Positions 43,541 through 53,500 of a stretch of DNA of 64,000 nt are shown here, one piece after another. Origin of the DNA: Asticcacaulis excentricus CB 48 (GTDB taxonomy: Bacteria; Pseudomonadota; Alphaproteobacteria; Caulobacterales; Caulobacteraceae); NCBI RefSeq assembly GCF_000175215.2, contig NC_014818.1, forward strand, positions 180,261 through 244,260. The letters are read 5' to 3'. The notes under the pieces were generated by a model. It saw only the letters and a list, made by a program, of their open reading frames with translations, did no database searches and was not told the DNA's origin. The stretch's first letter is position 1; each line of letters opens with the position of its first letter. The position numbers and the translations under genes are program-made.

Positions 43541-44707
43541 ATGATGTCCACGCCCTATATGTTCCATCCGGTGAGCGATATGCCCTACCCCGTCGATCAG
43601 CTTGTTCTGACACCTGATGATATCGACCTGTCGCGCTCGCCGCTGGCCGGGCACCTGAGGGCGGAAACCTTCGTGCTGGGGGCGTTTAATCCTGGCCTCC
43701 TGCGCCTGCAGAACGGCAACCTACTGATGATGGTGCGCATTGCCGAAGCCCTGCGCGAGCCCATAGTCGATGGCCACGTCCACACCATCCGCTGGGATGA
43801 AGTAACGCAGACCTATGGCCTCGACGCCTGGCCCCTCGATCAGGCCAATACGGCCGATCCCCGCAAATTCACTCTCGCCGGCGGGCAGTGGAAGGTAATG
43901 GCTTTGACCTCTTTGTCGTGGCTGTTGCCCGTTGAACTGAGCCCCGACGGTACCCGCGTTCTCACGCTGCACTACGACCGCGCCATCGCACCGGCTTACA
44001 GTTTTCAGTGCTATGGGGTGGAGGATGCGCGCATCAGCCGCGTCGGTGAGCGCTGGCTGATGACCACCTGTTCAGTGAGCCCGGAGCGCCATTCGACCAC
44101 CCTCTACAGCTCGCCAAACGGGCTGGACTGGACCTTTGAAGGGATCGTCCTCGACCATCAGAATAAGGACATGCTGATCTTTGAGGGGTTAATCGACGGC
44201 TATTACTGGGCCCAGACGCGGCCTTTGGGAGCGCTTTATTTCGCCTATCCGCCGGGCAGCGACTGGCGTGCCGGGCCATCGATCAATCTGGCGGTCTCCA
44301 AGGACGCCCTGTTCTGGAAGCCGTTTGAGCGACCGGGCCTGCGCCCGCCGTCGGGCACGTTGATCATGGAGCGTATGGGCGGTGGCACCCCGCCGATTCT
44401 GACCCCTCAGGGCTGGCTGACTCTGTGGCACGGGGTCGAGCCGCATGAGGTGGTGGGCATATACCGCACCTACTGGTCGTTGCTCGACACGCATGACCCT
44501 AGCCGTGTGCTACACACCGAAATCACCCCGCTTCTGGAGGCCAATGCCGAACTGACGCGTCCCATCGAACACCAGATGTATCTGCGCGATGTCGTGTTTA
44601 CGACGGGGATTGTTGACTCGGGCGACCACTATATCGTGGCGTCAGGCGAAGCGGATCTCGCCTGCCGCATCACCCATATCCCTAAGAGGGTTTTCGTATT
44701 TGAATAG
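43541..44707 (+). CDS. GH130-family glycoside phosphorylase-like protein
   Basis: A 388-residue five-bladed beta-propeller protein. GH130 markers are FNPGLLRLQNGNLLMMVRIA near residue 50, GVEDARIS (about 164-171) holding the acidic residue of the active site, GLIDGYYW and GGTPPI (about 285-290). GH130 enzymes phosphorolyse beta-mannosides or related links to give sugar 1-phosphate. No signal peptide, so it acts in the cytoplasm. The neighbours (697-residue protein, SDR) suggest a small oligosaccharide degradation unit. Confidence 0.85.
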   Translation: MMSTPYMFHPVSDMPYPVDQLVLTPDDIDLSRSPLAGHLRAETFVLGAFNPGLLRLQNGNLLMMVRIAEALREPIVDGHVHTIRWDEVTQTYGLDAWPLDQANTADPRKFTLAGGQWKVMALTSLSWLLPVELSPDGTRVLTLHYDRAIAPAYSFQCYGVEDARISRVGERWLMTTCSVSPERHSTTLYSSPNGLDWTFEGIVLDHQNKDMLIFEGLIDGYYWAQTRPLGALYFAYPPGSDWRAGPSINLAVSKDALFWKPFERPGLRPPSGTLIMERMGGGTPPILTPQGWLTLWHGVEPHEVVGIYRTYWSLLDTHDPSRVLHTEITPLLEANAELTRPIEHQMYLRDVVFTTGIVDSGDHYIVASGEADLACRITHIPKRVFVFE

Positions 44708-44729
44708 ACATGCGCCCGATGCTTTATTC

Positions 44730-45839
44730 TTAATTAATCCGAAGGTTTAAGTGGTAGCGCGTGGATTTGCGTTCTCCCGCTTTGATCAACGCTCCAAGAT
44801 CAACCAACGAAGCCAGATCGCGTGTGGTGGTGGCGGATAGAGCGCCGGTGATGGTCATATAGTTTGCGGCGCTCAGGCCGCCCTTGAAACCGTCCACCCC
44901 CTCGGCAAACATGCGCCGTAAGGCTTTTTCCTGACGTGGGTTGAGCTGACCCCGCAGGCGTTCAAACAATCGCGTCTTGGCCATGATAAACTCGATATGG
45001 TGCAAGGTGCGGGCTTGAGCCTCGATGGCCTTATCGGCGAACCACAACAGCCATTCCATGACATCAAGGGTTCGGCTGGCGGCTTCCAGCGCAAGATAAT
45101 AATCTTTGCGGTGCCGCAGCAAAGGGCCGGCGATCCCGGTAATAGCCGGCTTATTAAGGCCCTGAGCCAGCGCCTTTTCGGCAATGGCGCGGCCAATGCG
45201 ACCATTGCCGTCTTCAAACGGGTGGATCGATTCAAACCACAGATGGGCAATGCCCGCCCGCGTCAATGCGGGTAGCGGAGTGTCACCGGAAGGGGCGGTT
45301 CGGGAGAACCACTCCAGAAACGATTTCATTTCCTCAGGCACCCTGATTGCGGGCGGGGCCTCAAAATGCACCTTAGGCGCATAGATCGCCCCGGAAACGA
45401 TTTGCATGGGCTCCCCGTCTTTACGGTAGGCACCGATCTCCGTGAGATCAGCGCGCCCTCTCATCAGCAAACGGTGCCACTGTAACAGTGTGTCTTCGGT
45501 CAGCGGGTCTGATAAATGGGTGTAGAGATCGACCATCATCTCGGCGATGCCCGCCTCCGCCGGGCGAACGCGGCGATGGTCTGTGTCAAGACCGAGATGC
45601 CGCTGGATAGAGGACTGAACGCTTCCCCGGTCCAAAATCTCGCCTTCAATGGCCGAGGTATCGACCGCCTCACCGCTCAGGATCTCGACACTAATCTCCT
45701 GATGATCCCTGTTGGCCAGATGTTTAGCAACGCCCAGGGCCACACCCGCGCCCTGAAGAAAGGCCGCCTCGGCCGCCCTCATCTGCCGCGCGTCCCAAAC
45801 AAAATGGGGCCAGTCCGGGTGCTGCCAGTTCCATGTCAT
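44730..45839 (-). CDS. Fic-family protein with N-terminal inhibitory helix and C-terminal winged helix
   Basis: A 369-residue Fic protein of the DUF4172-Fic type. An inhibitory motif TSAIEGE (about 61-67) precedes the Fic core, whose active loop HPFEDGNGRIGR (about 206-217) is complete, so it should be an autoinhibited AMP-transferase. The C-terminal 80 residues (NYMTITGALSATTTRDLAS, then LVDLGALIKAGERKSTRYHL) look like a winged helix-turn-helix. A perfect 15-bp inverted repeat sits 17 bp upstream of its start, so autoregulation is likely. Confidence 0.9.
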   Translation of the reverse strand: MTWNWQHPDWPHFVWDARQMRAAEAAFLQGAGVALGVAKHLANRDHQEISVEILSGEAVDTSAIEGEILDRGSVQSSIQRHLGLDTDHRRVRPAEAGIAEMMVDLYTHLSDPLTEDTLLQWHRLLMRGRADLTEIGAYRKDGEPMQIVSGAIYAPKVHFEAPPAIRVPEEMKSFLEWFSRTAPSGDTPLPALTRAGIAHLWFESIHPFEDGNGRIGRAIAEKALAQGLNKPAITGIAGPLLRHRKDYYLALEAASRTLDVMEWLLWFADKAIEAQARTLHHIEFIMAKTRLFERLRGQLNPRQEKALRRMFAEGVDGFKGGLSAANYMTITGALSATTTRDLASLVDLGALIKAGERKSTRYHLNLRIN

Positions 45840-45855
45840 GATGTATAACTGCCTT

Positions 45856-45895
45856 ATTTATAGATCAAAATAATGGCATTTTTTGATCTATAAAT
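45856..45895. promoter_or_regulatory. 40-bp perfect inverted repeat upstream of fic
   Basis: ATTTATAGATCAAAA, a 10-nt spacer, then TTTTGATCTATAAAT: 15-bp arms without mismatch, 17 bp before the Fic start codon. A further GATC-centred partial copy (TTGATCATTTTTT) follows at about 45905. Probable operator. Confidence 0.7.
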
Positions 45896-45998
45896 CCAGT
45901 CTTATTGATCATTTTTTGGCGGCAGGTACAAATGAGCCAGAATGATGCGCAGGTCATCATTCTGGCGGAAGCGTTCTGAGTGTATGGGCAACCGCAGC

Positions 45999-46520
45999 TT
46001 ACTGCGCCGGTTCGACCTCGGTGGCGGCTTCCAGCGCCTGACGGTTGACCTCTGACGTGGCCAGCCCATTGAGCTTTTCGTCGGTCGCCTTTTCTTCCTG
46101 CAAGGTCTCTTTAAGCAGACGGGAAGCGTCGGAATAACCCAGCTGATCGGCCAGAGTGATCAGGCTGCCATAGGCGGCGATCTCGTAGTGTTCGACCTTT
46201 TGCGCGCCCACGATCAGCATGACGTCGCGCACCGGGCCCTTTTCGATTTCTTCGATGGTTTCGCCGCCCTCAGCAACCAGCCCTTCCATGGCCAGACACT
46301 TGACCCGCTTGAGCTTGAGGCCCTGGGCTTCGACGATCTGGTCGATGCGCTCAATCTGGCCTTGGGTTTCTTCCAGATGCTGGGTGAAGCCTTCGGCCAG
46401 TTGCGGGTGGGTGGCAGCGCGCGCCAGCTTGGGTAGCGCCTTAGTCAGTTGCTTTTCGGCGCTGTAGATATCGGACAGTTCGTGGATGAAGGCGTCTTCA
46501 AGCGTCTTGATCTTCGGCAT
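45999..46520 (-). CDS. DUF892 (YciE/YciF) ferritin-like protein
   Basis: A 173-residue four-helix protein starting MPKIKTLEDAFIHELSDIYS. The family core includes SAEKQLTKALPKLARAA, HLEETQGQIERI and KVEHYEIAAYGSL, with Glu and His residues that bind a di-metal centre in relatives. The start at 46520 has GGAG upstream. The family is linked to general stress. It is followed upstream by two genes of similar flavour on the same strand. Confidence 0.9.
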   Translation of the reverse strand: MPKIKTLEDAFIHELSDIYSAEKQLTKALPKLARAATHPQLAEGFTQHLEETQGQIERIDQIVEAQGLKLKRVKCLAMEGLVAEGGETIEEIEKGPVRDVMLIVGAQKVEHYEIAAYGSLITLADQLGYSDASRLLKETLQEEKATDEKLNGLATSEVNRQALEAATEVEPAQ

Positions 46521-46621
46521 ATCAGGCTCCGGTATAGAAGGAATGTCGGATGACCCGGCGACCATAGGGACGGACAGCGAAGGAACAAATACGCCCCCCT
46601 CCCCCCACCATCAGGATGCGG

Positions 46622-46807
46622 TCAATCGGGCGCTTTATTCTCCTCTTGCTTTTCGCCGCGGTCGTGAGGACCCAGTTGTTCTTCCGCCTGCGGATACTGT
46701 TCGGGGCGCTTCTTCCAGCCGGGCTGGATATCGACGTGCACATTGGCGTTGTCGCCTTCGTTGCCGCCACCCTTAGGGTCATTGAGGTCTTTGTCGGTCG
46801 GGTTCAT
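46622..46807 (-). CDS. Small hydrophilic hypothetical protein
   Basis: A 61-residue charged, Gly/Asn/Pro-rich protein (MNPTDKDLNDPKGGGNEGDN...) without hydrophobic segments, probably disordered. GGAG lies six bases before the ATG. Its position between DUF892 and DUF6766 genes suggests a stress-induced hydrophilin-like role, which is a guess. Confidence 0.6.
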   Translation of the reverse strand: MNPTDKDLNDPKGGGNEGDNANVHVDIQPGWKKRPEQYPQAEEQLGPHDRGEKQEENKAPD

Positions 46808-46828
46808 GGGGGACTCCGGATTGAACAC

Positions 46829-47482
46829 TCAGGGATTATCGTCGTGAGGCATATCGACCGGCTTCGACTCCGGCGAGCCATATTGCCGCAGCCAGATCGA
46901 CAGCAGGACAATGGCGCCGATGGCCAGAAACTCGCTCTGCCAGTTCTGGAACGATTCAAACCAGAAGGTCGGGCCGGCCAGGAAGGCGGCAAACCCGTCT
47001 GCGGGCTGGCCTTTCAGCAGCGCTTCTTCAACCTGGTTGCGGTAACTGCCATAGAGGTGCAGCGAAAAGGACAGCAGAAACAGAGCGAAAAAGGCCAGGC
47101 TGAGCGAGTATTTATAGAGGCCCAGCACCCAGCCCCCTTTGCGCACCGGCCACGGTGCCCGTGGGTGGGCTTGCGGGACCTTATCGACGTCGCTGTCGCC
47201 CTCAAGCGGTTTCGACTCCGATGAGCCCTGCTGACGCAGCCACACGGTGGCCAGCACATAAACGCCCATCTGGAAAAACTCGCTCTCCCAGTTTTCGAAC
47301 GTCACTTCGATAAAATTGCCCGTCGTCAGATAGCTGGCCAGACTTATGGCCGTCGCCCCTTCCTCCGTTCGCATATCATTGTAGACGCTCCAGCCGGTCA
47401 GGGCCTGCACCGCCAAGAACAGGAGGAAGAAGCCCAGCACAAAGATCGACAGGCCGTTTCGTCGCAGAAAAGAAGGTCGCAT
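46829..47482 (-). CDS. DUF6766 membrane protein
   Basis: A 217-residue protein with an internal repeat. Each half has a membrane segment followed by a similar motif: NWESEFFQMGVYVLATVWLR then QQGSSESKP in the first, NWQSEFLAIGAIVLLSIWLR then QYGSPESKP in the second. Four hydrophobic segments in total. The start at 47482 (MRPSFLRR) has GAGG seven bases upstream, better placed than for the ATG two codons earlier. Function unknown. Confidence 0.85.
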   Translation of the reverse strand: MRPSFLRRNGLSIFVLGFFLLFLAVQALTGWSVYNDMRTEEGATAISLASYLTTGNFIEVTFENWESEFFQMGVYVLATVWLRQQGSSESKPLEGDSDVDKVPQAHPRAPWPVRKGGWVLGLYKYSLSLAFFALFLLSFSLHLYGSYRNQVEEALLKGQPADGFAAFLAGPTFWFESFQNWQSEFLAIGAIVLLSIWLRQYGSPESKPVDMPHDDNP

Positions 47483-47717
47483 CGGCATACCTCATTCGGT
47501 GTCGGGGCCGCTATTCAAGCGCCGCGCGCTCTAAAAATGCCATGCCGTTTGTGAAGTCCGCCTGTTTCTAAAGAGCCGCTAAAAGCCCGTCTTGAGGGAA
47601 AAGGAATGGAGTGGGCCAGCCTTCCGCTGTGCATTCCACAGGAGGCCGGCGCAGTATCGCTTCCGTTGGGGCCGCCCCCCTGCCTCCCCTTTCGACTCTC
47701 TTCCCCAAGGACAGACC

Positions 47718-48896
47718 ATGAAAGCACTTTGCTGGCACGGTGTAGGCGACGTTCGCGTCGATGTCGTACCCGATCCTCGACTTCTTGACCCACGTGACGC
47801 CATTATTAAGGTCACCTCTACAGCCATTTGCGGGTCGGACCTGCACCTCTACGGCGGCCTGATGCCCAGCCTCAAATCCGGAGATATCCTGGGCCACGAA
47901 TTTATGGGGATCGTGGTGGAGAAGGGCTCTGAGGTCACGAATCTCAACATCGGTGACCGCGTGGTGGTGCCCTTTACTATTGCCTGCGGCGACTGCTTTT
48001 TCTGCCGCAAGGGCCTGACTTCATGCTGCGACCGCTCCAACCCCAATGCGGAAATGGCGGCGAAGGCCATGGGGCATTCGCCGTCTGGCCTCTTTGGCTA
48101 TACGCACATGCTGGGCGGCTTCTCTGGCGGGCAGGCCGAATATGTGCGCGTGCCCTTCGCCGACGTCGGGCCGTTCAAAGTGCCCGACCATCTGTCGGAC
48201 GAACAGGTCCTCTTCTTGTCCGACATCTTCCCGACCGGCTATATGGCGGCGGAAAATGCCGATATTGAGCCCGGCGATACGGTCGCCGTCTGGGGGTGCG
48301 GTCCGGTGGGGCAATTCGCTATCAGGTCAGCGTGGATGCTGGGGGCGGGCCGCGTCATCGCCATTGACTACGTGCCCGAACGGCTGGCGCTTGCCGCATC
48401 CGATGGCAGGACCGAAATCATCGACTTTTCCGAAGAAACCAATGGCGTCTATGAGGCGTTGAACCGAATGACCGGCGGGCGGGGTCCGGATCGCTGTATA
48501 GACGCGGTTGGCACCGAAGCCGCGGGGCACGGGTCGGTGGACGCCGTCATCGATAAGGTGAAACAGGCCGTCAAGCTGGTCTCGGACCGTCCGCACGTCG
48601 TGCGCGAAACCTTCCTCTCGTGCCGTTGCTGCGGCACCATCTCGATGCCCGGCGTCTATGGCGGCTATCTCGATGCCGTGCCGTTCGGAGCCTTTGTCAA
48701 CAAGGGGCTTACGCTCAAATCGGGGCAGACCCACGTCCACCGCTACATGCCGATCCTGCTCGACAAAATCGAGCGTGGAGAGATTGACCCGACCTTTCTG
48801 ATCACCCATCGCGGCCGGCTGGACGACGCCCCGGACCTGTACAAGACGTTCCGCGACAAGGCCGATGGCTGCATCAAGGTCGTGCTGACCCCTTAA
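47718..48896 (+). CDS. Zinc-dependent alcohol dehydrogenase (formaldehyde-dehydrogenase-like)
   Basis: A 392-residue medium-chain dehydrogenase. The catalytic zinc site is formed by CGSDLHLYGG and GHEFMG, the structural zinc site by CGDCFFCRKGLTSCC, and the NAD site by GCGPVGQFA. The extended length and the insertion around the catalytic domain match the glutathione-independent formaldehyde dehydrogenase-like branch. The start MKALCWHGVGDVRVD at 47718 is the canonical family start. It is transcribed away from the DUF6766 gene and ends 6 bp before the convergent fecR gene. The physiological aldehyde or alcohol is unknown. Confidence 0.9.
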   Translation: MKALCWHGVGDVRVDVVPDPRLLDPRDAIIKVTSTAICGSDLHLYGGLMPSLKSGDILGHEFMGIVVEKGSEVTNLNIGDRVVVPFTIACGDCFFCRKGLTSCCDRSNPNAEMAAKAMGHSPSGLFGYTHMLGGFSGGQAEYVRVPFADVGPFKVPDHLSDEQVLFLSDIFPTGYMAAENADIEPGDTVAVWGCGPVGQFAIRSAWMLGAGRVIAIDYVPERLALAASDGRTEIIDFSEETNGVYEALNRMTGGRGPDRCIDAVGTEAAGHGSVDAVIDKVKQAVKLVSDRPHVVRETFLSCRCCGTISMPGVYGGYLDAVPFGAFVNKGLTLKSGQTHVHRYMPILLDKIERGEIDPTFLITHRGRLDDAPDLYKTFRDKADGCIKVVLTP

Positions 48897-48902
48897 GCAG
48901 AA

Positions 48903-49826
48903 TCAGTCCCGGCCTGAACGCAGGCGGATGCCGTCCTCACTCACCTGTGTGTCCACGCCATAGAGGGCGTGCAGGGCCTGAGCCAAGGCCTCGGTATTGC
49001 CCGCCTCGAATTCACCGTCGATGCGAAGAGCTGATAACCGCGCGTCGGCCACGATCAGCTTACGGTCGCTGTAGCGGTTCATCTCGGCCACCGCTTCTTT
49101 CAGCGGCGTGCGGCTGAAGGTTAGGCGGCCTTGCAGCCAGTCACTCACGCCGGCCGTATCCGCCGGATGCACCGGGCCCAGGTCGCCGGCCCGGCCCACC
49201 GCCACCGCCTGACCGGCTTTCAGCTTCACAATTTGAGCGCCCGGCCTCTCGCCGCGCACCTCAACACGACCCTCGATCAGGTTGACATCGGTGCCGGTCT
49301 CTTCACGGCGCACCGTAAAGCGCGTGCCGGTCACGCGCACCTGGGCCATATCGGTGCGCACGTCAAAAGGACTGGCGTCAGGCCTATGCGCCACCTCGAA
49401 CAGCGCCTCGCCGCGCATCAGATCGACCTTGCGCCCACGCACCTCGATACGGCTGCCCGTATTCAGCGTGACGCGCGACCCATCGGCCAGAACGACCGCC
49501 TGCCGCTTGCCCACCTTGGTTTCGTAGATAACCGGACGCTGGGCGACAAACCACACCCCCAGACCCAGCACAACCGCCGCCGCAATGCCCACAGCCACTG
49601 GCCACCGGACACGCTGCGGGCGCGTCTCCGCGAAATCCGGTGCATCGAGCAGACCCACGGCGTCCCACACGGCCTCCAGCTCGCGCTGAGTCCACGTATC
49701 GCCCGCTGTCCCGATCGCGTTCGCCGCGCCCTCTTCGACATCGGTCATCGCCTCGACCAGACGCAGCGCCTCCACGTCCTGAGGCGGTGTTTCCTTTGCC
49801 TGAAACGGGATTACTGTTCGTACCAT
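48903..49826 (-). CDS. fecR: FecR-family anti-sigma/signal transducer
   Basis: A 307-residue FecR protein. A cytoplasmic N-terminus (with DUF4880-like WTQRELEAVWDAVGLL), one membrane helix (PVAVGIAAAVVLGLGVWFVA, about 98-117), then the periplasmic FecR domain (GKRQAVVLADGSRVTLNTGS) and a C-terminal STN-like part (LKEAVAEMNRYSDRKLIVAD). It overlaps the sigma gene by 16 bp. It should relay receptor occupancy to the sigma factor. Confidence 0.92.
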   Translation of the reverse strand: MVRTVIPFQAKETPPQDVEALRLVEAMTDVEEGAANAIGTAGDTWTQRELEAVWDAVGLLDAPDFAETRPQRVRWPVAVGIAAAVVLGLGVWFVAQRPVIYETKVGKRQAVVLADGSRVTLNTGSRIEVRGRKVDLMRGEALFEVAHRPDASPFDVRTDMAQVRVTGTRFTVRREETGTDVNLIEGRVEVRGERPGAQIVKLKAGQAVAVGRAGDLGPVHPADTAGVSDWLQGRLTFSRTPLKEAVAEMNRYSDRKLIVADARLSALRIDGEFEAGNTEALAQALHALYGVDTQVSEDGIRLRSGRD

Positions 49827-50356
49827 CCGCTGTCCTTGAGATTATGCCGGCATTTGGCCAAAGCGTCGGCGAGCAGGCGTTGCACGCTGCGCAGGGGAAT
49901 GCCCTGTTTTTGCGAAATTTCGGTGAGTTTCAGGCCTTCGACCCGGTGCAGCATAAGCACCAGCCGTTCCTGTGCATTGAGTTTGCGGATAGCCTGGCGG
50001 AGCAGGTCCGCATTCTGTCGCCAGCGCAGTTCGTCGAACGGCGTCGGCGCATCTTCGGGCAGATTGTCCGTAAGCTCGACGTGTTGATCGCCTTCGCGGC
50101 GGCGGCGATGACGGTAGAGGTCGCGGATCACACTGTCGGCGGTCTTGAATACATAGGTAATATTAAACTCCGGCGGCGGTTCGCGCTGCGCCAGCCGCAC
50201 CAGCCGCGCATAAATGTCCTGGAGGGCGTCGTCCGTATCGTCCGGCCGCAGCGCGCGCCCCAGATAGCGGCGCAAGCGACCATCCAGCCGCTCGATCAGC
50301 CCGCTCACCTGCGCGGCGGCGTTACCCGCCCGTAAGGCTTCGGGGTCCGGCCTCAT
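49811..50356 (-). CDS. fecI: FecI-type ECF sigma factor
   Basis: A 181-residue sigma-70 family ECF factor. Region 2 is around DDTDDALQDIYARLVRLAQR, and region 4 contains LNAQERLVLMLHRVEGLKLT and EISQKQGIPLRSVQRLLADA (helix-turn-helix). The start at 50356 follows AGGTGG; a Met nine codons earlier (50383) is possible. It diverges from a TonB receptor with an STN domain, the full FecIRA-type signalling trio. Confidence 0.9.
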   Translation of the reverse strand: MRPDPEALRAGNAAAQVSGLIERLDGRLRRYLGRALRPDDTDDALQDIYARLVRLAQREPPPEFNITYVFKTADSVIRDLYRHRRRREGDQHVELTDNLPEDAPTPFDELRWRQNADLLRQAIRKLNAQERLVLMLHRVEGLKLTEISQKQGIPLRSVQRLLADALAKCRHNLKDSGWYEQ

Positions 50357-50577
50357 CGTCCACCTGTCATAGATACCGTACATGGTCCGCCGGTTGAGAA
50401 CACGCGCCCCCAAAGCTTTTAACGCCCACGCGCGCCACAACCGCCAAAAAAGTGTCAAACAGGCTTTGATGACAGGCTGATGACATGAGCACACCCGACC
50501 CCCGTTCGGGGAAATGTCATAAATCTATTACGCCGCCTGACTATCAGACCATGGGGAAGTGATTAAAGGCATTCTGG

Positions 50578-53500
50578 ATGAGCGGGCCCGTGCCCAAGGT
50601 CGATTTTGCGCGCCTGGCCACCGTCATGACCGCCAGTGTCATGAGCGCGACGATCTGGGCTCACCCGGCTCAGGCCGCGCCCCGTCGGTTCGACGTGCCG
50701 GCCCTGCCGCTGGAACAGGGCTTACGTCGCGTCGCCGAACAGGGGCAGGTGCAGATCCTGTTTTCCGGCGATCAGGTGCGTGCCCACAGAGGCGTCGCCG
50801 TCTCCGGTACGCTGGAACCCGAAGCCGCCTTTCGCCGCGTCCTGTCGCGCTCTGGCCTGTCGATCCGTCAGATCGACCGCCGCACCTTTATTGTCGTCTC
50901 CCCCCCTGCACCTGTGGCGGCCGCGCGGCCCGTGCCAAGACCGCGCGCTGTGGACACGGCCGAGCCCGTGCGCGAGGTCGTGGTGGTGGCGCAACGCGTG
51001 GTCCTCAACCCGCGTCAGGACACAGACCGCTTTGACGGTAGCCTTAGCGCGCCGCAGGCGACCGCCATTCTGTCACGCAGCGATCTGGAACACACCGCCG
51101 CGCGCAATGTCACCGAAGCGCTGGGCGTCCTGCCCGGCGTGACCGTGCTCAATACCGGCCGGTCTTTCAGCGGCGGGGTCGATTCCGCCTCGCGCGCCGA
51201 AGGCCTGTTCAGCGCCTTTCGCGGCCTGAACACCGAATTTAATCTCAACATGATCGACGGCGTGTCGCTGGCGCAGGGCCTGCCCCATTCACGCGGCGTG
51301 CAACTGAATTTGCTGCCGCCGACGGGGTTTCAGTTGATCGTCCTGAGCAAGGTGCCTACCCCCGATATGGACGGCGACGTCATTAGCGCCGCCATCGACT
51401 TCCGCACCCCGACGGCGAACGATTTTCGCGCGCGTCAGCACCTGTCGCTGAGCGTTTCGGCCTATGACAACCGCCGCGCCGAAACCTATGGGGCCTCGGG
51501 CCTCGGTGGCGGTGTCGGGGTGGAATATGCCCGCCGTTTTGGCCGCGATGAGCGCTTTGGCCTCTATTTCAGCCATTTTGAAGACCGCCGCCGCTACGCC
51601 AATTCTGAAATCGCGGGCATCATGTCGGCGCAAAACGATGCGGGCTGGGCCTACCTGTGGTCGGACTCCCCCAAAGGCACCCTGCCCGCCGGGACCGATC
51701 CGCAAAGCCTTTTGACCGCCACGGCGCTCAATGTCGGCGTCTCGACGGGCGAGAGCCGGGCCCGCTATGACGTCCTGACCCTGACCGGGCGTTTCGATGA
51801 CCAATGGGACGGCTGGCTGCGGGCCACAGCCGCCCATAACCGCACCGAGCAAAACTCGACCCTCAGTCAGGTGGTCGGGCGCAGTCTGAGCTGGACCGAC
51901 GACGCAAGGGGGCGCTACCGTCTGTCCGTGGGCAGCGTCTCCACCCGCCTGTGGTACGAGACCAATCCCGATCTGGCCAGCCTGTCGGCCGTCAGCCTCG
52001 GGGCGCGGCGCAAGACGGGCGCGTGGACCTTCACCCCGGCCCTCTTCTTCAGTCAGGGGCGCAGCGACCGGCCCGGACGCATCGAAGCCTCGGTGCGCCT
52101 CGATCAGGTGGACCTGTACAATAATGCCCAGAGACGCCCCTATGCCGGGCTACTGATCGCCTACGAGAACGGCTTCCCGACACCACAACTGACGCCGGAC
52201 CTGCGTGCTGATCTGGACATGGTGGGCGAGCGCCTTCTGGCCCGCCGCGCCGGGCAGTTCACGGTGCAGACCAGCCGTCAGTACCGTCAGGGCGCGCGTT
52301 TTGATGCTGAATACGCCACTGATGATAAAGCGCTTCGCCATCTGGCCTTTGGCGTCAAATGGAGCGAGAGCGCGCGCGAGGTCACCGACCTCGACTGGAC
52401 CAATGCCTATTTTGCGGATCTTCTGGGACGTGGTGGCGTGACCTGGCAAGAGCTGGGCCTTATCCGCGGCTATTATGATGAGGTGTTCCCGGGGCGCTTC
52501 GACTGGCGCGTGCCCAAGGTCGATCACAATCGGCTGGCCGACTATTTCAACCTCTACGTGACGCCTCAGAGCTTCGATACCTGCGCCACGCTCGCGGTGA
52601 ATAACGACAACTGCAACCGTCAGCACGGGCGCGAAAGCGTCGCCGCCGCCTATCTGAGTGCGCGCTGGGTCATAGGGCAGCTGGAGATCGCACCCGGCCT
52701 GCGATATGAGCAGACGCGCATCGACAATCGCTTCTGGGTCATCCCCGCCCCGCCCACCGGGGTGAGCGAGGTGCCGGGCCACTGGGGGCAAAGCCGCACC
52801 ACCTATGGCGTCGGCCTGCCCAGTGTGCGCCTCAACTATCGCCCCGATGAAGACCAGGTCTGGCGGCTGGCCCTGTGGCGTGGTTATACGCGCCCGGCCT
52901 TCATGCTGCTGGGCAGCGGGGTGCGCTATCAGGCTGCCGACGACGGGACGCCCCTGCTGCGGCAGGGCAATCCGTCGCTGAAGCCCGTGACGGCGCTCAA
53001 TCTCGATCTGTCGGTCGAAGGCCGCACCCCCGGTGGCACGCGTTATAGCCTGGGGGCCTATGCCAAGTGGCTGGAGCACTATCTGTTCGACAGCGGCGGC
53101 AGCGGGGGCGATGTCCTGTTCGGCCGCACGGACATGCGACTCCTCACACCGCGTAATGGCGGGCGTGGCGAGGTGCAAGGGCTTGAGGCCGAAGGGCGCC
53201 ACGACTGGTCGGTCGCCGGCGGCACCCTGACCGTCGGCGGCACGCTTAGCCGGCAATGGACACACGTCAATCTGGGCGACGACGAACTGGGCCGCGACAT
53301 CGCCATGCAGAACGCACCGGACTGGCTGGCCAACCTCAGCACTACATATCGCTACAAACGCGCGACGGTGACGCTGAGCGCCCAGCATACGGGGGCTTAT
53401 CTATCAAGTTATAATGCGCTGGGCGTATCGGGCGACTGGGACAATGTGTGGGTCAGGCCTTCCACCCGGCTCGACCTCGCCGCCGACTGGCAAGTCCGGC

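Noticed and set aside
52150..53388. 412-codon open frame antisense to the STN receptor
   Set aside because: Shadow of a real gene with clear receptor motifs on the plus strand.
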